Origin: Leptospira sp. WS39.C2
GTDB lineage: Bacteria > Spirochaetota > Leptospiria > Leptospirales > Leptospiraceae
DNA length: 64,000 bases
Direction: 5' to 3'
Assembly (NCBI RefSeq): GCF_040833965.1
Contig: NZ_CP162142.1
Span: 1,117,501 to 1,181,500 of the forward strand
Each line of letters starts with the position of its first letter. Within the stretch, counting starts at the first letter, position 1. The notes beneath the pieces were generated by a model. The model made no database searches, was not told the DNA's origin, and worked only from the letters and a program-made list of their open reading frames with translations. Both the position numbers and the translations under genes were made by a program. Below, in pieces: positions 8,924-17,006 of the stretch.

Positions 8924-10156
8924 ATGGAACATTCAGACAAGATCTCAGATTACTATAAAACAGAATCACCTAAAATGGTTTCTGTTATATGTAAATATTA
9001 TGGGTTTCCATTTTATGATTCTGCAGAAGAAATTGTAAACGAAACGTTTTTAAATGCAACTATCGATTGGAAGTCAAATGGAGTTCCTGAAAATCCCATT
9101 GCTTGGTTATATGCTGTTGCAAGAAACAAAGCGAAAAATATATCCCAACGTGAATCAAATTTCCAATTTAACATTTTACCAAAATATTTGTATGGATTGA
9201 CAAATACAAAATCGGTCCCTGAGTTTTCTGAAGAAGAAATTGTAGATAGTCAGATTCTCATGATTTTTGCAATCTCTCATCCCATCATACCTGTTGAATC
9301 ACAAATAGGCTTAGCATTACGTATTTTATGTGGATTTAGTATTGAAGATGTTGCCCTTGCTTTTTTCACAAACAAAGAAACTATAAACAAAAGATTATAC
9401 CGAGCAAAAGAAATCCTTCGTGAAAATAAAATAAACCTAGATTATCCTTCCCCTGGTGATATTGTTTTTCGTTTGAATTCGGTACTCAGGACATTGTATT
9501 TCATCTTTAATAAAGGATATTCCTCGAATGGTTTAGATTTGAATATTCGGAAATCAATTTGTCTGGAATCAATCCGACTTTGTGGGATACTTTTAGAAAA
9601 TAAAATCAATCTTCATTCAGATGTTTATTCACTTCTTTCTATATTCTATTTTCAGTATTCTCGTTTTGATTCTAGAGTCGGCAATGAAGGTGAGATGGTA
9701 ATTTACGCAGAACAAAATAGAGAAATTTGGAACCAAAACTTCATAAAAAAAGGCGAGTATTTTTTTCACCAAGCGAGTAAAACTCCAACGTTTTCAAAAT
9801 ACCAAATAGAAGCAAATATATCTTATCTACTTACTCTTTCTGATGAAATTGAAGGCAAATGGCAAAAAATATTAGATTTATATACTGCACTTTTGCACAT
9901 CGAACCTTCCACACTCATCAATTTAAATCGAACTTATGCATTATATAAAGTTTCGGGAAGTTTACCTGCAATAAAAGAAATGGAGAAAATTGAATCTGGA
10001 AAAAATAGTCACTATTATATTCTGTTAGGCGAGTTATATTTTGATTTGGATCCTTTAAAAGCTCAATCCTATTTTTTAAAAGCCATTTCCATACTTTCGA
10101 ATCCTGTTGAAATCAATTCAGTCTCAGAAAGAACCAAAAAACTTCCGAAACTCTAA
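8924..10156 (+). CDS. ECF42-type RNA polymerase sigma factor
   Basis: A 410-residue ECF sigma factor. Residues about 5-80 are sigma region 2 (ENPIAWLYAVARNKAKN is typical) and about 120-170 are region 4 (LCGFSIEDVALAFFTNKETI, NKRLYRAKEILR). The long C-terminal part (about 180-410) is the TPR-like DUF6596 extension of the ECF42 group, with the family hallmarks LYFIFNKGYSS, CLESIRLCGILL and LINLNRTYAL. ECF42 factors usually have no anti-sigma factor and are instead encoded next to DGPF/YCII-type proteins; none is present here. The helical extension is thought to control activity in this family. The target promoter is unknown. Confidence 0.9.
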   Translation: MEHSDKISDYYKTESPKMVSVICKYYGFPFYDSAEEIVNETFLNATIDWKSNGVPENPIAWLYAVARNKAKNISQRESNFQFNILPKYLYGLTNTKSVPEFSEEEIVDSQILMIFAISHPIIPVESQIGLALRILCGFSIEDVALAFFTNKETINKRLYRAKEILRENKINLDYPSPGDIVFRLNSVLRTLYFIFNKGYSSNGLDLNIRKSICLESIRLCGILLENKINLHSDVYSLLSIFYFQYSRFDSRVGNEGEMVIYAEQNREIWNQNFIKKGEYFFHQASKTPTFSKYQIEANISYLLTLSDEIEGKWQKILDLYTALLHIEPSTLINLNRTYALYKVSGSLPAIKEMEKIESGKNSHYYILLGELYFDLDPLKAQSYFLKAISILSNPVEINSVSERTKKLPKL

Positions 10157-10403
10157 CGTAATTCATAAAAACATTTATTGTTTTTTTATGTTTTTCCCTG
10201 TATTGATAGTTCTGAAGAGAGAAACTAAAATCGATTGGTTGGTAGTAACCAAATTTCCGTGATTGATAGAGCCTTTTTTTTAAGAATTTGGGCAACAATC
10301 AGATGTTTGATGCCAATTGACACCAATAGATGGGAAAGACCATGCAATAATTTTTATCTTTTTCTTTACAATTACAAATAAATTCTTTAAAATTTTAGCC
10401 GTA

Positions 10404-12215
10404 ATGACTCAACTTAGGTTCGTTTTTTTAATTTATTTAATTCCGTTTAGTTTATTAATCGCATCACCACAAAATCCAAGAGTCACCACCATTTTGAAAA
10501 ATGGGCAAGGTGAGTATCCCATTGGTTTTCATATGGAGATTTTGAGTTTATCCCCAGACCAAGTGACCAATTTCGAAGAAGTCAAAAAATCCAATTTGTT
10601 TGAAGAGAGTAAGTCACTCTCACCTAATTTTGGATTTACTAAAAATGTATATTGGGTTCGTTTTGAGTTATATAATGATTCTAAGGAAAAAGATTGGTTC
10701 ATTCATCTTTCCTATCCATTACTCGACAAAATCGAGTTTTATGAATGGAACGAAAAATCATGGAAAAAAATCATTACAGGTGACTCCTATATTTTTTCAA
10801 ATCGGCCATTAGAAGAAAAAAGTTTCATTTTTCCTGTTAGGTTGAATTCTAAAAAAAATCATACTTACTATTTTCGATTTGAGAGTGAGGGAACAGTCCA
10901 ATTTCCATTAACTGTCTATTCACATGAAAGATTTTTGAAATTAAAAGAAAAAGAAAATCTATCATTAGGTATATACTATGGAATTTTATTCGTATTAGTC
11001 ATATATAACCTCATTTTATTATTTATGTTACGAGATTTGGGGTATCTTTACTATTTGTTATACATTAGTTTGTATGGTTTATCTCAATCGGTATTAAATG
11101 GATTAGCGTTCCAAATCTTTTGGCCTAATTCACCTTACTGGGCTAATATCAGTTTGCCATTTGTTGGTGGATTTTCATTGTTCTGGGGTTTGCAGTTTAC
11201 GAGGAGTTTTCTAAATACAAAAAAAAATACACCGACTCTCGATAAAATTTTATATTTATTAATGTCTTTGATGTTGTTCCTTATGCTTTCATCGTTTATA
11301 TTTTCCTATTATGTAAACATATATATGTTCGCTTCACTTGTTATGTTGTTTGCAGTTTTTGTTTTTCTTGTGGCTGTTGTTTGTTGGGATAAGGGTTATA
11401 AGCCAGCTAGATACTTTCTTATCGCATGGGTTGCGCTTTTGTTTGGTGTAGGAATTTATTCTTTAAAAGGTTTTGGTATCTTACCTGCGAACCTTGTGAC
11501 AGAGTATGGTTTACAGGCAGGATCAGCTATAGAGATGTGTTTGTTGTCACTTGGTTTGGCTTATAAAATTAAACTTGCAAATTCTGATAAACATAAAGCC
11601 GAAAGAAAAATGGCTAGTTATAAAGTGAAATTACAGGATGCAAAATTAGTATCTTCTCGTTTAGAAGTTGAATTATTAAAAAATAATATCCACCCTCACT
11701 TCTTACTAAATTCGATTAATGCCACGATTATTTGGTTGGATGAAGACCCTGAGACTGCGAAACAATTATTAACTGCCCTTTCTGATGAACTAAGATCTAT
11801 ATTAAAATTAACCAATAAAAAAACGATTTCTATCACCGAGGAAATCAATATTTGCAAACGTTATTTGGAGATAATGAGTTTACGTAAAGAATCTAAATTT
11901 GAATTCAAATCAGAAGGAGTATCTGCAAAAGATATGATTCCTCCGATTGTTTTACTAACATTGGTGGAAAATGGTTTAACCCATGGTTACCAAGGCAAAC
12001 ATTCTGGTTTATTCACCTTAAAGAAAAAAAGGGAAAAAAATAAAACTAAGTTTATACTTTTTAATGATGGTTTGCCCACTACAAAATCAGATTCACTTGG
12101 CACTGGAATTAAATATATCAAATCTCGTTTGCAAGAAGCGTTTCCAAATCGATGGGATTTTTCTTCAAAGGTAGTATCTGGCGGATGGGAAAATACAATC
12201 ACTCTCAGTGATTAA
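10404..12215 (+). CDS. 7TMR-DISM sensor histidine kinase (LytS-type core)
   Basis: A 603-residue inner-membrane sensor. A signal segment (FVFLIYLIPFSLLIAS) leads to a periplasmic DISMED2-type sensing domain (about 30-165; KNVYWVRFELYNDS). Seven transmembrane helices follow (about 185-385), and then a coiled segment and a kinase domain of the LytS/His_kinase type: phosphoacceptor motif NIHPHFLLNSINATI with H432 as the likely site, and the N-box LVENGLTHGY. DISMED2 domains are thought to bind carbohydrate-like ligands. I start at the ATG before the signal peptide rather than 29 codons upstream. It forms a sensor-barrel-regulator set with the next two genes. Confidence 0.88.
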   Translation: MTQLRFVFLIYLIPFSLLIASPQNPRVTTILKNGQGEYPIGFHMEILSLSPDQVTNFEEVKKSNLFEESKSLSPNFGFTKNVYWVRFELYNDSKEKDWFIHLSYPLLDKIEFYEWNEKSWKKIITGDSYIFSNRPLEEKSFIFPVRLNSKKNHTYYFRFESEGTVQFPLTVYSHERFLKLKEKENLSLGIYYGILFVLVIYNLILLFMLRDLGYLYYLLYISLYGLSQSVLNGLAFQIFWPNSPYWANISLPFVGGFSLFWGLQFTRSFLNTKKNTPTLDKILYLLMSLMLFLMLSSFIFSYYVNIYMFASLVMLFAVFVFLVAVVCWDKGYKPARYFLIAWVALLFGVGIYSLKGFGILPANLVTEYGLQAGSAIEMCLLSLGLAYKIKLANSDKHKAERKMASYKVKLQDAKLVSSRLEVELLKNNIHPHFLLNSINATIIWLDEDPETAKQLLTALSDELRSILKLTNKKTISITEEINICKRYLEIMSLRKESKFEFKSEGVSAKDMIPPIVLLTLVENGLTHGYQGKHSGLFTLKKKREKNKTKFILFNDGLPTTKSDSLGTGIKYIKSRLQEAFPNRWDFSSKVVSGGWENTITLSD

Positions 12216-12312
12216 ATAAATTTTGGTGTCGTTTACGTTCAAATAGTGCCACTCGCTCTTTTTTATAAGTAATTTATAAAGTTCTCCATATTATCTCTCC
12301 AGGGATAATGAG

Positions 12313-13221
12313 ATGAAAACAAAAATATTATTAATCGGCTGTTTGGTCATAGCGACGAATGCTAGTATGGCGGAACCAACTATAAAAAAGGAAGATAAAA
12401 CTTCAGTAAATCAAAACAACCAACATGTTGATGAGAAAAAAATTGATGAAGCAGAAATAGAAAAATACTATGCGAAGTTAAAATACCCACCTGGTTTTTA
12501 CCAAGGTGCTTTTTTAATTAGTTTTATGGGAGGAGGAACTTTGGCTCCAAGTGGGTCATTCATTAGCCATGAAAAAAATTATGATAGTGCACTCCAATAT
12601 AAAGTTGTTACAAAAGAAGTGAGCCAAGATTATTATCCGCAAGGTGTGGTTCGTAATCAAGACCCTGGATTATATTTTAAGCCTACTTATACGCCTGGTG
12701 TTGCTTCACAATTTGATTTCGAATATGGATGGAAGGAAAAAATTGGTCTTGGATTTACTGTTATGCAAAATTCATTGAATGCAAAAAGGCAAGATGTAAT
12801 CCCTGGATTATCATATTATAAAGAATATGTAGATCCTTTTCCTAGAGAGAGAACCATTTACCGAGGAAATTCGATGAGTTTTCTTGCTACTTACCACCCG
12901 ATCCCTAGAAATTTTTTTGATCCTTATCTTGTAGCTAGAGCAGGGGTAGTTTCGTTTACTGGAGAAGCCCATGCAGGTTTATCACATGATAAATTTGTTT
13001 ATAGCAACCAAATTTCTAGTGGTATTGGAAGTATCGTTGGTGTTGGCGGTGGACTCAATATATATTTAGGTAGATATTTTGGAATTAAGGCAGAGGTTGA
13101 TTATTATCGCGAATTCTTAAAGGCTGATCAGTTTTCAATGAGAACTTTAAATTCATACCAGGCAATGATTGGAGTTTTTGTGAATTTGTCGAATGTCCAA
13201 TATAGATTGGAACAATATTAA
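12313..13221 (+). CDS. Putative outer-membrane beta-barrel protein
   Basis: A 302-residue exported protein with signal peptide MKTKILLIGCLVIATNASMA. A polar, Lys/Asp/Glu-rich linker (about 25-55) precedes about 240 residues of alternating strands with glycine turns (SFMGGGTLAPSG, SIVGVGGGLNIYLG), consistent with a small barrel. AGGG lies 8 bases before the ATG. It sits between the 7TMR-DISM kinase (97 bases upstream) and the LytTR regulator (12 bases downstream), so it is probably co-transcribed with them. It could be part of the sensory path or the regulated target. No family assignment is possible by eye. Confidence 0.7.
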   Translation: MKTKILLIGCLVIATNASMAEPTIKKEDKTSVNQNNQHVDEKKIDEAEIEKYYAKLKYPPGFYQGAFLISFMGGGTLAPSGSFISHEKNYDSALQYKVVTKEVSQDYYPQGVVRNQDPGLYFKPTYTPGVASQFDFEYGWKEKIGLGFTVMQNSLNAKRQDVIPGLSYYKEYVDPFPRERTIYRGNSMSFLATYHPIPRNFFDPYLVARAGVVSFTGEAHAGLSHDKFVYSNQISSGIGSIVGVGGGLNIYLGRYFGIKAEVDYYREFLKADQFSMRTLNSYQAMIGVFVNLSNVQYRLEQY

Positions 13222-13233
13222 AGAGGATAACAA

Positions 13234-13944
13234 TTGAGAATATTAATCGTAGACGATGAGGGTGTTGCAGCACGAGGATTAGAGCGTATGTTACGTGATC
13301 TTCTTGGTAAAAAAATCTCATCTCTACGTATTGAACAAAGTTTGATTGGATCCCAATGTTTTATACAAGAAAATCAAATTGATATTTTGTTTTTAGATTT
13401 GAATTTGGGTGGAGACATTGGCTTTGATTTATTAAAAGAATCATCGGCAGCTTCTTTTGTTACAATCATCACTTCAGGAAATACGATGGAAGCAATTCGA
13501 GCTTTTGAATATGGTGTTTTGGATTTTGTTCCGAAACCAATATCAAAAGATCGTCTTGAAAAAGCATTAAAAAAATATGACTCAAATTCGGGACAAAACA
13601 AAACAAAATATATTGGTATCAAAGAAGACGATCAACTAAGGTTAGTTGCTTCTAAGGATATTTTATACATAGAAGCAGATGACAAAAAAGTGAAATTATT
13701 TCTAAAAAGTGGAGAAACAATATCTCATCAAAAAAGTTTGGATTTTATTTCGAAAATACTACCTTCACATTTTTTGAGAATCCATCGTTCCTTTGTTGTA
13801 AATCAAAAATTCATCAAACATATATTAGTTTCGCAAGGAGGGTTTTATCAAGTGGAACTTGTCACAAAACAAAAATTGAAAATGGGAAGGAGTTATTATA
13901 AAGCTATAAAAGCAAAACTAAATCTCGATCTTCAGACCAATTAA
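13234..13944 (+). CDS. LytTR-family response regulator
   Basis: A 236-residue response regulator. Receiver domain residues 1-120: acidic pocket D7/D8, phosphoacceptor D55 (ILFLDLNLGG) and the Lys of FVPKPIS. The DNA-binding LytTR domain fills about 135-236 (DILYIEADDKKVKLFL, LRIHRSFVVNQKFI). LytTR regulators normally pair with LytS-type kinases, and one lies two genes upstream, so a cognate pair is likely. The start is TTG at 13234 with AGAGGAT seven bases before it; any ATG would delete part of the receiver fold. Confidence 0.92.
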   Translation: MRILIVDDEGVAARGLERMLRDLLGKKISSLRIEQSLIGSQCFIQENQIDILFLDLNLGGDIGFDLLKESSAASFVTIITSGNTMEAIRAFEYGVLDFVPKPISKDRLEKALKKYDSNSGQNKTKYIGIKEDDQLRLVASKDILYIEADDKKVKLFLKSGETISHQKSLDFISKILPSHFLRIHRSFVVNQKFIKHILVSQGGFYQVELVTKQKLKMGRSYYKAIKAKLNLDLQTN

Positions 13945-14181
13945 AAAAAAGTTCCAAACTAATAACATCAGATGTTGGATTGGGACGTGAAAATGCATTA
14001 AAAAATCTGTATATTGGGTCTAGAATTGTTCTGATTTTTATCGTCAAATCACGATGGGAGTTTCTTCCAGAATCTGAAAGTAGACGAATCGCCTGTAAAT
14101 GTTATATTTTAAGATAAATCCGCGTTCAGAAAGAATGCAGGGGAATCCGAAATATAGTGCCTACATGCCAAAAATAAAATT

Positions 14182-15900
14182 ATGACAACAATGCGAGCAA
14201 AACAAATTCGATTTATTGGATACTTGAGTATCTTATCAAGTTTCCTAGCAATTGTAAATGCTGTCGCAATGTTGTTATTTTTTGGGATTACTTTTTTTTC
14301 ATTCTTTGGGTTCTTTGTCGCATTATTATTTTATTTTACATACCTTTTAAATCAAAAAGGTTATCATTTCCTTGCGAAGAATATCATTCTAATCATCTTC
14401 AATTTTGCTGTCCTCAATATATCAAGTACACAAGGAGTCGGTTCAGGTTCGATACTATTATATTTCCCTTTATTGAGTTTGTATTTTTTGCTCTTTGAGG
14501 CCGTTGATTGGAAATGGATCGCCTATTGGACAATAATATCTGCTTCTGGTTATCTTGTTCTTGAATTTAGTCATTATCAAATTTTGAGTTTTGGTAAAAT
14601 GCCGGATGTGAATCCTAAATTTTTATTTCCTTTTAATTTGTTTTTAAGTTTGTTTGGTGAATTTTTGATCATGCTTGTTTTCATTCGAGTCAATCATGAT
14701 TTAGAAAAATCATATATTACGAAAGCGGAAGAATTGAATGATTCATTAAGAGAGTTACTTCTTGCCAAAGAGAAAGCAGAAAAGGCTGCACACTCACGTT
14801 CTCTATTTTTATCATCAATGAGTCATGAAATCAGAACTCCTATTAATTCCATCATTGGGTTTACCAGTTTATTGTTGGATGATAATCCTAAAGAGGAACA
14901 GAAAAACTTTTTGTCTATGATCGATTTTTCATCCAAAAATCTCCTAGTGATCATTAATGATATTTTGGATTTCAATAGAATGGAAGCAGGCAAAGTTGAA
15001 ATTGAATTAATACCGTTTCCTTTTAATGCTTTGATTTCGAATATTTACCATTCGATGGATTTGAATGCAAAGGAAAAAAATCTAACCTTACAATTGGAAC
15101 TAGATAACAAGCTTCCACATTACTTAGTTGGGGATCCAACTAGATTAACTCAAATTTTATTCAATTTACTTTCAAATGCAATAAAGTTTACCAACAAAGG
15201 TGAGATTCTATTCAAGATCCAACTTCTAGAAAATTTATCTGATCAAGTAAAAATCAAATTTTCAATCAAAGATACAGGGATAGGAATTCCGATTGATAAA
15301 CAAGAAATTATATTTGAACATTTTACCCAGGTTGATTCTTCCATTTCACGGAAATTTGGAGGCACTGGTTTAGGTTTATCCATTGTTAAAAAACTTATAG
15401 ATTTGTTCGGCACAACAATTTCATTAACTTCAAAAGAAGGGGAAGGAAGTGAGTTTACATTTTCTATGTCCTTTCCGATTTCTCAGGTCATTCCGAAATC
15501 AAATGAACACCTGACTTCGCAAACAGATGTCGAACTCAGAAAAAATAAAATAGTACTCGTAGTTGATGATAATGAATTGAATTTAAAAGTTGCTTATCAA
15601 TTTGTGAAAAAATGCGGTTACGAATGTAAATTAGCAAGTAATGGAAAAGAGGCATTACAATTTTTGGAAACAGATCCAATTTCTTTGGTTCTGATGGATT
15701 TACAAATGCCTGATTGGGACGGATTCGTAACGACACAAAAAATTAGGGAAAAAGAAATTTATACACCTATTGTCGCTTTAACTGCTGATGTTTCTTTTGA
15801 CATATCAAATCGAGTAAAGGAATCAGGATTTGTTGATATTATTTTTAAGCCTTTCCAACCTCAAGATTTAATCGAAAAGATTGAACAATACACAATGTAA
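14182..15900 (+). CDS. Hybrid sensor histidine kinase with C-terminal receiver
   Basis: A 572-residue membrane kinase. Five or six hydrophobic segments occupy residues about 10-180 with almost no periplasmic loop. A short coiled linker leads to HisKA with H215 (SMSHEIRTPINSI), the HATPase domain (NLLSNAIKFTNKG, DTGIGIP, GGTGLGLSI) and a receiver (about 450-570) with phosphoacceptor D506 (LVLMDLQMPDWDG). No Hpt domain or output domain is fused, so a phosphorelay partner must be elsewhere. The 237-base upstream gap suggests its own promoter, and an intrinsic terminator lies 68 bases downstream. The small sensor region implies detection within the membrane or in the cytoplasm. Confidence 0.92.
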   Translation: MTTMRAKQIRFIGYLSILSSFLAIVNAVAMLLFFGITFFSFFGFFVALLFYFTYLLNQKGYHFLAKNIILIIFNFAVLNISSTQGVGSGSILLYFPLLSLYFLLFEAVDWKWIAYWTIISASGYLVLEFSHYQILSFGKMPDVNPKFLFPFNLFLSLFGEFLIMLVFIRVNHDLEKSYITKAEELNDSLRELLLAKEKAEKAAHSRSLFLSSMSHEIRTPINSIIGFTSLLLDDNPKEEQKNFLSMIDFSSKNLLVIINDILDFNRMEAGKVEIELIPFPFNALISNIYHSMDLNAKEKNLTLQLELDNKLPHYLVGDPTRLTQILFNLLSNAIKFTNKGEILFKIQLLENLSDQVKIKFSIKDTGIGIPIDKQEIIFEHFTQVDSSISRKFGGTGLGLSIVKKLIDLFGTTISLTSKEGEGSEFTFSMSFPISQVIPKSNEHLTSQTDVELRKNKIVLVVDDNELNLKVAYQFVKKCGYECKLASNGKEALQFLETDPISLVLMDLQMPDWDGFVTTQKIREKEIYTPIVALTADVSFDISNRVKESGFVDIIFKPFQPQDLIEKIEQYTM

Positions 15901-15967
15901 TTGTGTGATAGGGAACAAACTTATAAATATTTTTATTCTATTGGTAATGAAAGTATTGGAGTAAAGA

Positions 15968-15995
15968 GGATTGGGTGATCCAATCCTTTTTTTTT
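15968..15995 (+). terminator. Intrinsic terminator after the hybrid kinase
   Basis: Perfect 7-base stem GGATTGG/CCAATCC with a 5-base loop (GTGAT), followed directly by nine T. It lies just before the convergent lipoprotein gene ending at 15997, so it stops plus-strand transcription from the kinase. Confidence 0.9.
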
Positions 15996-15996
15996 G

Positions 15997-16422
15997 TTAA
16001 TTTCCTGTAAGTTTTTGAACTTCTGCACATTCTGGAATGGACACGTTTTCTTTTGCATTTTTAAAGTGATCACATGAAAGTTTCTCAAAAGCTACGATAC
16101 AATTTTCAAAAGCATCCACTTGTTCCATCGTGATTTCTTTTTTGTCTTCGATTCTTTTTTTCTCAGCTTCTTTCATTTTTTGATCAAAGAAAGTAATACA
16201 ATTTTCCTCCGATTGCATAAATGGTGGGATCATATTTCGGTAAGATGGCGGAATTTTTGCAAATTCGTCTTTCGTACATTCAATTGTTTTCGAACACATA
16301 GTCTTTTGAAATTTTGGCATCAATTCCTTTACCCTTGTTTCTGGAGACTGAGATAGTTTGTTACATGCCAGTAGGGACAATAAGATCAAAAGTGAAATAT
16401 TTGTTTTCGATAGAAAGTTCAT
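15997..16422 (-). CDS. Small cysteine-containing lipoprotein
   Basis: A 141-residue lipoprotein. The signal peptide ends in the lipobox LSLLACN, so the mature protein starts at Cys 20. Five further cysteines are spread through the mature part (MCSKTIECTKDE, ENCITFF, ENCIVAF, LSCDHF, PECAEV), which suggests two or more disulfides. The layout resembles a leptospiral small-lipoprotein family (I believe TIGR04454), assigned from memory. A strong AGGAGG lies 9 bases before the ATG. Function unknown. Confidence 0.8.
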   Translation of the reverse strand: MNFLSKTNISLLILLSLLACNKLSQSPETRVKELMPKFQKTMCSKTIECTKDEFAKIPPSYRNMIPPFMQSEENCITFFDQKMKEAEKKRIEDKKEITMEQVDAFENCIVAFEKLSCDHFKNAKENVSIPECAEVQKLTGN

Positions 16423-16516
16423 AGATACATCCTCCTAAGATTTGACCAAATTTACTGTTTCTCTTTTGGAATGGAAAGAAAAAATTGTAAACTTGGTATT
16501 GTATCTTAAAATCAAT

Positions 16517-16945
16517 CTATTTGTTTTTTCGTTTCTCTAGTAAATAACGCAAAGCACCAGTGGACCATAATGCCCAAAGGATCAATACTGGTTGGAAAAA
16601 TAAACGGATCAAACGTTTTTGATCTGTGTCCAAACCAAAAGCACTGATTCCATTCATATACTGCGATATGTTTCCCGGAAAAATTAAAACAAAGAAGATT
16701 GCAAGAAGTATCCCAACCTTAATTCTTTCTTTTGCCCAAAATAATAGAGATAATCCAAACATAATTTCAACAACTCCAGATGATAAGACAACAAAGTCCA
16801 TAAACATGGGATCTTGGGGTAACCATCGAGGTACTTGGGCTAAAAATTCTTGTCTTTGAAACGTTAGGTGGCCAACACCCGCAAGGGTCATAAAAAGGCC
16901 AAGTATTGTTCTTAGAATATTTTGTAGAAGGTTTGTTTGATTCAT
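16517..16945 (-). CDS. DoxX-like four-helix membrane protein
   Basis: A 142-residue integral membrane protein with four hydrophobic helices (about residues 8-26, 47-66, 72-90 and 113-133). The first helix and following loop (LRTILGLFMTLAGVGHLTF) match the DoxX family, whose members are tied to quinone or redox chemistry in a few cases but mostly have no known role. GAGGAAAAT precedes the ATG. It stands apart from its neighbours by about 60-95 bases on both sides and is transcribed with the same polarity as the flanking genes. Confidence 0.75.
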   Translation of the reverse strand: MNQTNLLQNILRTILGLFMTLAGVGHLTFQRQEFLAQVPRWLPQDPMFMDFVVLSSGVVEIMFGLSLLFWAKERIKVGILLAIFFVLIFPGNISQYMNGISAFGLDTDQKRLIRLFFQPVLILWALWSTGALRYLLEKRKNK

Positions 16946-17006
16946 ATTTTCCTCACGTGCTTAGACGAAAATTTTCAGTCCTTTGGTTTTCTGTTTTTAT
17001 TAAAGT

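Noticed and set aside
10165..10191. A/T-only inverted repeat after the sigma-factor gene as a terminator
   Set aside because: The stem is made only of A-T pairs around a T-rich loop, so I could not tell it from chance in this AT-rich DNA.
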